DNA of 64,000 bases from Diploscapter coronatus. Its lineage: Eukaryota > Nematoda > Chromadorea > Rhabditida > Rhabditidae. A program made the position numbers and the translations under genes. The notes below the pieces were generated by a model, which was not told the origin of the DNA, did no database searches, and saw only the letters and a list, made by a program, of their open reading frames with translations. The DNA lies in contig OZ038422.1 of assembly GCA_964036155.1 (NCBI GenBank), positions 1,488,001 through 1,552,000 on the forward strand, written 5' to 3'. Shown here one piece after another: positions 51,679 to 63,200 of the stretch (within the stretch, counting starts at the first letter, position 1; every line of letters begins with the position of its first letter).

Positions 51679-54600
51679 ATGGCACCTCCTGAAAAGCGAG
51701 TCAAGCAGAGGCTAGACTTCTATCCATTCGCCTATGCTCTGTATAACGAGGATCTAATTGATCATTGCTGGTACTGCCTCGAGCCGATCGAAATCAGAAA
51801 GTCATACTTTTAAGTGTTCATTTATCTTGGAATTAGGCTATTTCAGTAGATGCCTCGGCTGCGGTCTAGCAGTATTCTGCAATAAACAATGCCAAACCTT
51901 GGGCTGGAAGGACCATAAAGTAACGGAACTTTTTTTAAATGTATTATTGATTGAAAAGAAAGTCGATATTCATTTCGCAATTAGAAATCAAATTTGGAGG
52001 AGCGAAATAGTGGGTCGCGTAGGAGAGAAACGAGACGAATAGCGTAATTTGTTAGATATTGACGTGTTCTCTTCCAATCAATAATATCAAAAATTCAATT
52101 GAAATTCTCAGGCCGAATGCAAAGCTCTGCCAAAATGCCAAGAGCTACCCGACATCGAAGTTAGGTTGCTAGGGAGAATTGTTGTCAGGGAAAAGGTAGA
52201 TTTTAAAATTTGATAGAATTTAAACTCAATTGAATTTTCAGGATATTCTGACTGGGAAAGACAAGAAAGACCCGAATTTCTACCAGGATCGCACCTCTGA
52301 GAGAAAATTGATGGATATCTGGGCTCATACGGAGGATATTCGAAAGGACAAATATGCGATCAACAAGTTTCAATGTATGTTAACAATGGGCAACTTGGAA
52401 GTCGCAAAACCACGAGACTCTCGAGACGTTGGGAAATAGTGTGAGAAAAAGCCTATCACCCCCCTATACCTTACCCTAAACCCGATGCTATTTCGCGCTA
52501 TGTCTCGTGTCTCGTGGCCTTGCGGTTCCCAAATAGCCATTCAAATCTGCATTTGAACTAAAATCGGGATTTAAGCGATATACGATCGATTGACTGCATT
52601 TTATGACGAGAGACACATGCTGCCCCGGGATGTGGTATTCGAGATCCACTGCAGAGATTACATTAACCGGCATGCTATTAGTGATAAGGAATATTTGAAA
52701 GTAATATATATTCTAAAGATAATTTTGGAAAAGTGGAGTAATATTGATGCATACAAAATAGGATAGGGTTTGGTGGTTGCAAAATTATTTTGCTAGAATA
52801 GGCATGTCTATTAACAGAATTTTATTACAAACAACTGTTAGAATAATCATAAGACAGCAGCGAACTACTAAAATCCGACTTACATATCAGCTGGAATATT
52901 AGCGATTAATCTGAGCATTATAAAATGTGAATATGGCTTTCACCCACAGCCAAATTATTTCATGTGCAACGATAGTAACTACTTTTCTTTATTTCCTATT
53001 TTTCGAATTACATATTTAGCTAATTTACTATTGAATATTTAGGAAATCGGTAAGGGTTTATATTTGGATATGTGCGCTTACGACCATTCCTGTCGTCCCA
53101 ATACGGTCTACACCTGCAAGGGATTCATCGCTACCCTGAGAGGGCTTAATCCGAATGTTAATTTGTCGGACAGATCGACGACTTTCTATGCCTACATCGA
53201 ATTGACTTGGTATATCTGCATTTGACTACAATTTATCACTATTTTAAATTAAGCTCTCTTCAACAAAGGAAGAAATTATTGAAAGACACATGGTATTTCG
53301 ACTGTCAGTGTGAACGATGCACAGATAAAACGGATCATTTACTAACATCAGTTATTTGCCCGTACTGCCCGGTATTTATTAACATCTTTTAAAAATATAT
53401 ATCGATTATTTGATTATTTAGAAAGAAGACAAAGTTGCTGTCTGTATATTTGGAGATTCGGCATATAAGAACAAGGAGGCCAAGACCGTGCTCTGTCACA
53501 AATGCAATACCATCATTCCTCAGGACTATATCATGGAAGCTCTAACCACCATGAATTTCATTGATCGAATTTTCGATGATAGGGAAGTGGAGCAGGTAGA
53601 TTTAAATCAAATCCCGAAACATATTATTTTTATTTCGGTCATTATTTGAAAAAAAAAAATACTCGCCATTAGTTTTCATCTGAATGTGTTCTCTAAAAAT
53701 CTAATTTGAAAATTGATCATAAGATAAGGATGATCCACACTTTTGTTAGCCTCTATTCTCTAAAGTATTATTTAAATTTCAAATGAGATAAAACATTAGA
53801 TGCCCCGAAAAACTCAACTCGAATTTCTGGAAGACTTACTGGCTAGAGCTGAGCAGACTCTACCCGATGTGAATGTGTATCTCTGCAAGATCATCCAGAA
53901 TCTGATTGGAATTGTGAAGCCGTCGGACAATGAAACATTATTGAAACTGCATCAGGTATATCATTATTTTTAAATTATTCGAGTTTAGACCTGAGTGACA
54001 ATTAATAAAAGTAGTACGCCCAAAGTGAATGAAATAATTGATGAATTTCTAAAACAGCAGCACCTTTAACTTTCATTAATGATTGTATTCTATCTCACTG
54101 TACTACTTTCACTAATTGCCATTTGAGTTAATGATAAACTGGAAACCCACATGACATTTAAGATCTCAAGACATGCGAAGTAGCATGAAAAAAGAATGCC
54201 TACCACTCAAAACCCCCGACCTAAACCATACACTATTTCGCATGTCGTGAATGGCGTATGGATTCCAGATAGTCGGAATTAATTGATTATTTTTAGAAAG
54301 CTGAGCAATGCGTCAGAAAGTGCTTCCCTCACAACCACCCAGCAGTCGCTTTTCATTTGAGAAACATCGGCATTTTCCTGCAGAATATCGGACAAACAGA
54401 AAAAGCCGTAAAATATCTGCTTGAAGCTCAGGAAATTCTGGTCTGTAGATTTTCTAGAATGTCCTAGAACATGTTTTTATTCAGGAATTCACCCTGGATA
54501 AAGAGCACTGTATGACGATGAAGAACCAAGCCTTGCTCAATGACGCTCTAGCTGAATTGAGGCAGAAACGACAAAACGTCAAGAACGGAACCGAAAACAT

Positions 54601-55232
54601 CGAGAACGTTGCAGAACAGGTTGTTCCAGAAGAAGAAAAACCCGTTTCGGATCAATCGTCTCTGGAAAATGTCGTCGAAATCTCGAATGAACTTATCAGT
54701 GCAATTGAAGAAAAATCTCTGAAGAAGATCGAAGAGGTTCTTGAAGTTCCAAAAGTCCCGAAGCAGGAAAATGGCTCTTCAGGTACGGATCATTAGCTAA
54801 AGAGAACGGCAATCTGGATAATTCGTAGCCTCGTAGCTTCGTATATAGTCTACGAAATAGAGTGGGAGAAGATTTCTTCTCCTGCCTCGCCATATACCCT
54901 TAACTATGGGCCACGAAGCTACGAGTTATTCAATTTTCCAACCAAATTATATGCTGTTTTTTTTAGATAAAAACCAATCGAAGAAACAAAAGAAACAGCA
55001 AAAGCAGCAGCAAAATCAAGCAAATGGAAATTCAAAGAATGAGAAAAGTCCGGCTGTTGAAAGTGAAAGTGGAAAAGTGACCGATTTGACGCAGATTTCG
55101 CAACCCGCCAAAACTGAACAGCTGACTCAGAACGGCTCTGAGAAAGAAACTAGAAGAGAAACGAAGAAAGTCGTAGTCTGCGACGATTTGTACTCGGATA
55201 ACATGGATGATTTGCCAGAATTGGTTCAGTAA
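51679..55232 (+). CDS. SMYD-family MYND/SET domain protein (putative lysine methyltransferase)
   Basis: Twelve exons (51679-51800, 51847-51919, 52112-52195, 52242-52374, 52576-52700, 53043-53209, 53254-53371, 53422-53595, 53800-53955, 54297-54440, 54485-54782, 54967-55232) give about 619 residues. The MYND zinc finger begins at CWYCLEP and continues CLGCGLAVFCNKQCQTLGWKDHKAEC. The split SET domain includes INRHAISD and LDMCAYDHSCRPN, and the post-SET Cys cluster is FDCQCERC followed by CPYC and CHKC. Helical repeats with HPAVAFHLRNIGIFL match the SMYD C-terminal lobe. SMYD enzymes methylate lysines on histones and other proteins; the S-adenosylmethionine and lysine sites were not verified residue by residue. 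An extra tail of about 170 residues, rich in Lys and Gln (KKQKKQQKQQQNQ), is unusual for the family. Three introns or flanks carry CGAAATAG hairpins. Confidence 0.88.
52388..52538. repeat. CGAAATAG-family hairpin in SMYD intron 4
   Basis: CTTGGAAGTCGCAAAACCACG then AGACTCTCGAGACG pairs with TGTCTCGTGTCTCGTGGCC and TTGCGGTTCCCAA. The core is GGGAAATAGTGTGAG and CTATTTCGCG. Confidence 0.8.
54138..54275. repeat. CGAAATAG-family hairpin in SMYD intron 9
   Basis: CTGGAAACCCACATGACATT and ACATGCGAAGTAGCATG pair with CACTATTTCGCATGTCGTGAATG and GGATTCCAG. Confidence 0.75.
54808..54940. repeat. CGAAATAG-family hairpin in SMYD intron 11
   Basis: GGATAATTCGTAGC, CTCGTAGCTTCGTA and CTACGAAATAGAGTGGG pair with TATGGGCCACGAAGCTACGAG. 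Outer arms resemble the 26995-27126 copy. Confidence 0.75.
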
Positions 55233-55866
55233 TTTCTTCTTCCTGTAACATGGAAAAATAGTTGCATCGTAGCATCTCGTTGCGTGTGAAATAGTATAGG
55301 ATTTTAAGGGGAACAGGTTCTCTTTCCCCTATACTATTTCGTATGCGACTATTGCAACTACTTTTTCCAGGCTGTCATTTTTCCTATTCAAATAAGTATG
55401 AACTTCTTGTAAAACGCGCTCCAATAACAATTTACCGTGTTTCCCCTTTCAATTTAGCATTAGAGCACGATTTTCAGGGAGTTTTTCAGGAAGTCCAGAT
55501 TTATATGAGAATTATAAGATATTTCTATTATATCTACAAAGTATATTATATTTACAAATTTTAATAATCGTCTTTCATAATATTCACACTTCTTAATCGG
55601 TGAATATGTATTCTTCTCATATATTTAGCATAATCCTAGATTTGAAATTTCTTCCGTAAAGGATGGTTCTAGTCATACACATTAATAGTGCCTTTCAAAA
55701 TATTTTTACCCTATGAAAAACACAGTTGCTCAATTTGAATATGTCAAAAGTCCAATAAACTCATGTTTTTATTACTTTCGAATTTGAATCGTCGTAGTGA
55801 GTGGTTGACTCTATTGAATAACTCTGATTGTTGTAATTTCGCACGTTGAATTAAACGATTTCCAGA
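55233..55866. other. SMYD-MAP2K spacer
   Basis: About 0.63 kb between the SMYD stop and the first MAP2K exon on the same strand. It begins with a CGAAATAG hairpin at 55250-55365 and is otherwise AT-rich. The short spacing plus an acceptor AG just before the next ATG is compatible with trans-splicing, but it is longer than a typical nematode operon gap. Confidence 0.4.
55250..55365. repeat. CGAAATAG-family hairpin 3' of SMYD
   Basis: AGTTGCATCGTAGCATC and GTGAAATAGTATAGGA pair with CTATACTATTTCGTATGCGAC and ATTGCAACT. Confidence 0.75.
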
Positions 55867-58800
55867 ATGTCGCTGAAACGGGACGAGGATGAATACCATG
55901 GAAACGGGTTGCATCGACCTATGGAGGCCCATTCTTCTCTGTCTACAATCGGGCATATGTAAGTCCTAGAAAATTAATAAAACAATACACCGTAGCACGA
56001 AAAAGATAGTGTAGGCTCGATAGCACATTAATACGATACAAGCTAATTAAATTAGTAGTAGTGTATATAAAAATATAGAAGCTGGTTAAAGTACTTCATT
56101 AGTCCTTGCCGTACTATTGGGCTACCCGATAAGTCTTTTCCTACCTTGTAAGAATTTTTTGTTTAATTCTTTTATTAAAAATTATTATCAGATAAATTGT
56201 GTCCCACATTAGTATATGAATTACAAATTGTCAAACGAGGGTTGAAAATTCCTTGTATATAACGCAAATCATTTTTCCGAAAGTTTCAAAGTTCAAAAGT
56301 GGGAAAAGATTTACGAGTTGACCTAATACCTCTTTTATTAATTACCTAAGTCTTAATACCATTGCGAAATTCTTATCGAAAGTATATTTAAAAATCGCAA
56401 ATATTTGCCATTGTTGCTAAGTAATAATTTTCTAAAATAGATCATATTATCCAAAATTAATGTAAAAGTCGTAAATCGGGTCGAGTCGAACGTCATTCGA
56501 GTCTGCGAAAATGCTGAGTCTACAAAAAAATTCATTTTCCCTTGGTTTTTGTGCAGTTTCACAAGGCCTGTGTGCGGCCGTTGCCAAGGCTCTAAGCTCT
56601 GCTCTTGTGAGATTAGGCTCAATTTTCTCCTCCCTCACAAAGACCTAACCAACTTCCCTTGGCTTGTGATCTTTCCGCTTTCGAGCCGAGACCCTATAAA
56701 ACATGCCATCTACGGAATCTAGGAGGCACTCCCCCAATTTCTCAAACTCCAATGAACCTACTCTAAGTTCCATTAATTATCAATACAGTTAGTCTTAATC
56801 AAAATTATAGATAACCATAATTATTACTATATCGGGATCAGGACTAGACGGAAATTCCCGGATGAGAGTCTCTTTTCTCTGTTCCACGTGCGCCTTCTTT
56901 TCTTTTCCCCTTTCTCTTTCTCGAATGTCCGTTTCCGTTTTATCCGGAAATTAAGAGGGCGAGAAAAGGGGAAAGAAGGGAAAGCACGTGTGGAGCAGAG
57001 AAAGAGAGGTACTCTCTCATCCGAAAATTTTCATCCAGTCCTACTGGTCGGAATCCACGAAATTTTTGAAACCATTCATTGTGCTTGAAACTAATGGTGG
57101 AAATGTTTTCAATAGAAGGTTTCCAGGCGTTCCGAAAATAATTGTGGATCGGAGAACTCGTCTGAGTTCGAATTTAGATTGTTTAAATCTAAGGTCCCCG
57201 AATTCTACCCATACCATGTTATATAATTTGAAAAATATCGCTTACCCTTCAGCAACTACATCCGAATGTTCGTCTCCGATCGCTTGCAGTTCCCTGATGA
57301 AGAAGACGAACACCCTTTCGGATACAAGGATCTCCAAGAGGTTCAAACTATCGGACAGGGCAGCTTCGCGCATGTTAGGGAAATGATACACATTTCTACT
57401 GGACGCAGAATGGCTGTTAAGGTATCGCTAATTTAAATTCATGTAAAATTTTAAAAGAGAAGCTCTGAGCTAATATTAAAGAGACACTTAATTGAAATAA
57501 CAAGCCATAACGGATTTATATAATAGTGAACTTCTCAATTAATGAGAATGAAAATTTCATTACAAAGGAGCTTCTACTGTTATTTTAAAAGATATCTTAT
57601 ATTTCAGCGAGTAAGAATCCTGGGAACCGGTCACGACGACACGAGTGAGAACCGATCCATGAAGCAACTTCACAAGGAGGTCGAAGCAATCAGATCGGCC
57701 AGCAACTGCCCTCAGATCGTGAGATTCTACGGATTGACCTTTCATGAGGTGCGAAAATTAGCATGTTTGTTTTTATCCTTAGGCGAAATTTCAGGGAGAC
57801 GGTCTGGTTTGCATGGAACTCATGGACATATCCCTGCATCAGCTCTACAAAATCAGCCACGAATTAGCGAAGGAGCCGTTTTGCGAGGCCACTTTGGGCG
57901 CCGTTGCTGTAGCTACGATTAGAGCGCTGCAACATTTAAAAGTCAAGCATCAGATTATTCACAGAGGTAATTTAGCCTAAGCTATTAAAGTCCATAGGCA
58001 AAAATGGAATCAATTTTTCATTATAAAACGATCAAAATTTTATATCAATAGTTTTTCTCACTACTTTTACTAATTGTTGAGATTAGTTAATAATTTGATT
58101 AATTATTTAAACAACTAGACTCCAACATTCTCTGATCGTTTTATTATATAATTAATTCTAAGCGCGCTGATAGCACAGAATTATTAATTGGATAAGTTGC
58201 ATGTAGAGTGAATAATTCAGACGTGAAGCCATCAAATATTCTGCTCTCACTAAATGGCCTCGTGAAGTTATGCGACTTCGGGATTTGTGGTTATTTGGAA
58301 GACTCTGTCAACAAAACTAGGTACAACAAGTCGTAAACAATCTAGTCCTAAAGTAAAAATTAAGCTCGAATTTTAATCATTAAAATTGCCTTTAGTTTTA
58401 TAATTGGAAAAGTTAAGTCTAAGTTTAAATAGTTCATCTTTCGAAGTCTGAGGCTAAGTAATTAAAGATAATTGCAAATTTAAAGCTAAAGAATTTGATT
58501 TTAGAGACGTAGGATGCCGACCCTATATGGCTCCGGAACGCCTTTCATTCACAAACCGATCCTACGATTCACGATCTGACGTGTGGAGTCTGGGGATTAC
58601 TTTGGTATATAAACTATCATATTTAAAAATATTAGTAGCGCGGAAAAACGACCATTGGGAGTTAGAGTGTGCAGAGGAATTTCTCTAACACCTCATTAAA
58701 TACACTATCTCGTCCTAGAGTTGTTCAGAGTCTGTCTGTCTTCCCCTTCCATATTCGATGCTCGAATAACCTCTTTTTTGCGCATTGACAATACAAGGTT

Positions 58801-59438
58801 TTTTTCAGGTCGAAGTGGCGAACGGCGAATTCCCGTACAGGTCCTTCAACACTTCGCCGATTTTCGCCCAGATTCAAATGGTGGTTTATGAAGATCCACC
58901 CACGATAGAGCCGGACCACTTCTCGATTAAAGCGAGGAATTTCGTCGCGGCGTGGTAATTTTATTTTATTACTTAGAAAATTCATTCGTTTTTCTCATAT
59001 TAGCGCTATTTCGTCCCTAAAAGGGTGAAATTTTCAAAACACCAGCTTGAAATCAGATCTAGGCAGAATTTTAGCCAAACTGACGAAATATAAGGGAGGG
59101 GGTACGCAAAAAGCAATTTTCTAAGAAAGTTCATACATAAGGGTGTACGCGACAAGAATTTGTCGGTGCATTTAGTCTATATAAGGAGTGCGCTCGAAGA
59201 TTTTGGTTTAAGCACTGTCTAGGTCTGATTGAAGTTCGAATATTTAAAAAAAAAAAAAGAAGAAGTATTATTTTGCAGTTTGGTGAAAGAATTCGAGCAA
59301 CGTCCCAACTTCGACCAACTCTCCCAAGCGCCGTTTTTCCTGCAGAATAGTCAACCGAAATCGGGAGATTGTCCCGTTCAACAATTTGTAACGAAAATGC
59401 ACCCTCTGAAAGGCCAACTATCTAACCATTTTCATTAA
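55867..59438 (+). CDS. MAP kinase kinase, SEK-1 / MKK3/6 type, with apparent frameshift
   Basis: Eight exons (55867-55958, 57253-57421, 57608-57748, 57795-57966, 58221-58320, 58505-58605, 58809-58954, 59279-59438) encode about 360 residues. Kinase motifs are the Gly loop GQGSFAHV, VAIK-type MAVKRVR, CPQIVRFYGLTFHEGD, catalytic IIHRDVKPSNILL, CDFGICGYLEDSVNKT, PYMAPERL, and SDVWSLGITLVEVANGEFPYR. The activation loop keeps the Ser and Thr of the MKK3/6 SVAKT site (here SVNKT), so the target should be p38. SEK-1 acts in nematode stress and immune p38 signalling. An acceptor AG is 1 nt before the ATG. In exon six, PERLSFTNR is in one frame and SYDSRSDVW in the next, with one extra base between 58543 and 58561 and no intron signals there. 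The gene is therefore broken as written, whether by true mutation or error. Confidence 0.87.
56117..56326. mobile_element. mariner-type miniature element (MITE) in MAP2K intron 1
   Basis: About 210 bp flanked by TA on each side. The left end TTGGGCTACCCGATAAGTCTTTTCC matches the inverted right end TTAGGTCAACTCGTAAATC then TTTTCC, with some mismatches. A terminus of the form TAGGTTGGCNNATAAGTCTTT is typical of mariner elements. There is no coding capacity. Confidence 0.75.
59054..59228. repeat. CAGATCTAGGCAG-ended element in MAP2K intron
   Basis: The left end ATCAGATCTAGGCAG pairs with CTGTCTAGGTCTGAT at the right end, about 175 bp apart. It is related by its ends to 22212-22387. Confidence 0.7.
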
Positions 59439-60264
59439 ATTACTGTTCTGGTCGAACGAAGTGACAGATCATGTGTTGAAAAATAGAGGCAGAGGAAGTT
59501 GCGTACCACTTTCTTTCCATTTTCTCCCGCTGACTCTTCTTTCTCTGTACTCTAGCCTCTCTTTTGCGCATAGTCGTGACGCGCATTTCTCGGAACAGTG
59601 TTCTTTGCACACACGAACTGTCACTTCATTTGGCCGATACAATACATCAATCCATTCCATATCAAGATATAAATTATCATCATAAACTGCCTCGAGATAT
59701 TTCTTATTCAATTATTTTTATATTCTCGGTGCTTTCGAAATTTTACTTACTATGATATTTTAAATCCCTAGAAATATCATATATTTTGATTATTCGATAT
59801 ATTTTCACTGCATTAAGAGTACCGATGCTATTTGTTGTGATCTCCCATATGATATATTTTAGGTATTCGGAAATTCGATATTTATTTTTCATAATAGATT
59901 TTATCATTATTACATTTTGAGATTCAGATAAATTTTATCTGAGATATATTTGATAATTTGAATAAATGAAATTAAGGACTTAGAAATTTTGAAGAGGTAC
60001 CCAGTAAGTTGATTGATTTTTGAAAGGCAACGAAAAATGAAAAACTGAAACTTAAAAAAATAAACTGAATTTGAATTTTTAGAATCACAAGTGCGAAAGA
60101 ATGAATATTGCCAAAATTAGGCTGAGGATCGGTGCATAAGTAGGAAAGAAAATAATAGAATCAAAAATCACAGGTAAAAATGAAAATAAATATGAATTTA
60201 CAAATGTCTATACAAAAATGAGCAATCTCTGTTGTCAAAAATTTTAATTAGAAAAATTGGAATA
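59439..60264. other. convergent 3' spacer between MAP2K and prominin
   Basis: AT-rich region with several short imperfect GATATATTTTA-like and AATATC repeats at 59750-59960. It contains the two 3' UTRs. No further exon was recognised. Confidence 0.45.
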
Positions 60265-63200
60265 TCACCGATACGTCCTGTTGTAGTCATCTCGATACGA
60301 GTAGTTCATATAGGCTCTGTAAACTTATTGAAATCTAAAAGTTAAAATAAACAATTATCAATGACCGATTTCTTGAAACAAACTAAATGGAGAGAAATGT
60401 CGATACATATAAATTGACGCATTGTTGCAAGTGAATAGAAGACATTTCATCGATTCAATGAATAACTTTGACGACTATTTGATATTGCGCAATGCACACC
60501 TTGGATATTCGAACTTGTGCATTGTTTATTTTGTTCCAAGTAATTGGCCATTTACAATAAGCTTTCTTACGGCTTCCTTAAAGTTGTCGTATCATAAGTG
60601 TCAGTGACGAAAGACGACATTGGATGATGCATATTCGGGTTGGAGGATGGGTCGGAAGAGCTAAAATTGATATTTGAAATTTTCAGGATAATTTTACGAC
60701 TTACTATTTCGGATACGGGTGCATTTTGTTGTATAAATTTGTGAGAGAGGTGGAAATTAGAACAATCGGGGCGAGGCAGAGCAGTGAGATCAACATCGAC
60801 ATCCAGGCACCGTTCTGCAAAATCGGGGATTAGTTTTTAAAAATTGAAGATTATGTTTAAAGATTTGTGGTTCAAATTAAGAAAAAATGCGGACCAGCGG
60901 ATCGACGGTTTTTGAGCACAAAGCTGCAGTGGAAAAGTAGGCGATTTCCCCAATAGGTTTACAAGAGGAAACTTCGGTTTGCATCTGAAAGATTCAATTT
61001 TTGGATGATTTTTTTTGTTTTTTTTTTTTTAAGTGAACTAACCTGAGTCCTAACGTGCTCCGCATAATCGTCGATATTCTCGATTAGAGCGCCGAATTCG
61101 TCCTTTGCGGCCTTTTCAAAGTGCAACTTGACATTTTCCGAGAGCAATGCTTGAGCATGTTGAATTTTGGCTATCAACGACGAGATTGGAACTTGGACTT
61201 CATTTAATCTGAAAGATAGCCATAAAATCGATCTTCAGCAGACCTAGGGAGGTCTTTGTCTGACGGAGATAAACTATAGGGGGTAGATCGTCACACGAAA
61301 GCAATCATTTTATTAGACCAGGCCACCGCACTGGTGAAAATTTAGGCTTTTCTCATATTGAAAAGGAAAGATTGCTAGGAAAAAATATTGTGGGTAGGTT
61401 GCAGGGTCTTTCTAACGATTATCTTCCCTAAGTCTGATCTTCGAAATAAAAGTCTTACTTAGTATCAAGTCTGGTCAAGTTATCATGGAGTACTTGAAGC
61501 CTTTGTCTGAGTGGATCAGCTATTCGCTCTTGTATATCCTTGATCTGCTCCAGAACTTGGGAAACAGCTCTAGGTCTTTCCCTTCCACCGCCACTATTAT
61601 TGATGGACTCCTCAAACTCCCTGGCTTTAGCCGATAAATCTAGCTCTTGGATTAGCGAGTGAATCTAAAAATCAAAAATATTATAAGGTTTCAAATAAGT
61701 AGTTGATTCAGTACGCATGATCTTGTGGGCGTGACCTTTCTCTCCCTTTCAGCTTCTTTTCAAAAGGCGAGAAAGAACTGGACACGTCCATAAAACTGCA
61801 TGTTGCATTTATGCATACCTTTTCAAGCGCCTCTTTATTGATATTCGAAATATTCAAATCAGATAACTTCCCCAGTCTTTCTAATTCTTCTTTGCTGACA
61901 ATCGTGCTGAAATTGTATTAATTTTCCATATTTAACTAAATAACTACAAATTATGTTTCAAATATTAAAGATGTTAAAGATCCTAAATAGCTGAATTACT
62001 TTGATTTCAAGTACCTGAAGGGCTGTATCTCCGGTAATTCATTTAACGCGATTTGCAGGTACTTTTCCAATTGTTCATAGGAGTCCTTTTCGAAGTCTTT
62101 CAAATGATTTAGTCGATATTTGTTGTCGAACGCGAAAATCTCGTAGAAAGTCTCGTTCCTCTGACAGGCTCGGATGATGTCTGCTGGCGTGCGCTGCTCC
62201 AGGAATTTTTGCACATCTTCTGGCACTCGGTGGCTCGTTTTCCAGATGTCAAGGTACCTCTCGACGAGCTGAATTCAAATAAATTAATAAAAAAAACACA
62301 TTCATGACAGGCGTTGCGACGTTTTCGAACCGCACGAAAATTCGCAAAATTATCAATTACGGTCAGACAATTTCTAATGAAAATTCCCAAATTATCTTAA
62401 ATTGTTATTTTTTTCTAGATTTCTCTAATAATATTCATAAAACAAGTTTTTTTTTATTTATAAACTAAAATGTCCTTTTTCCTAGCCTCTATCTAATTAT
62501 TTATTTTTAGCATAGGTTTATTTCTAGTTTTTTTTGTTTATAAAATTGAAATATCCGTTTTTCTTCGCTTGTATCTATTTATTTGTTTTAGCGCAAACGG
62601 TCTACTGTAAGACAAGGGAAGAAGCGAAAGAGCGTGTCAAAGAGCTCAAAGGGCTTACCGACGTGACGCCAGAATTCATATTGTTAATTATTCATATAAA
62701 TGACAAAAGCGGCAATTTGTACAACAAGTAACCACTTCGAGTTAAATAGTATGTAAGAGACCCCTCTTATCAGTGCTATTTCGCAAAGGTGGCTACTTTT
62801 TCGGAGGCTACATGGCTACCTTTACAAATTATTGAAAAAATCAAGTATTTTTTGTTAATCACAATTGAAGATCAACATTTTTCAAGTTAGTTTGTATCGA
62901 TCTGTTTGCTCATCACTTGCTTAGATTGTGTGTACGCGTTCGATTGTAAAACAAAAGAAGGTGCGTGTCAAAGGGCTTACCGACATGACGTCAGAGCGCG
63001 AGAGGGGGTCGCGCAGTGGCTGACAGACCAGGTTCGTCAAGTTCGACGAGAAGAACAGCAGCAGGACCGTGCACAACGAGAGACAGAAGAACAATACCAC
63101 TGAGAGCCAAATGCCACTGAATTTAGAATATTTATAATTTAATCAACTGCTAAACACAATTTCAGCAATAAATTGACCTAATTGATAGCAAACATTTAAT

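Noticed and set aside
56447..56638. Minus-strand 63-codon frame (MREEKIEPNLTRAELRALATAA)
   Set aside because: It sits in the MAP2K first intron without splice partners or known similarity; could not be supported as a gene.
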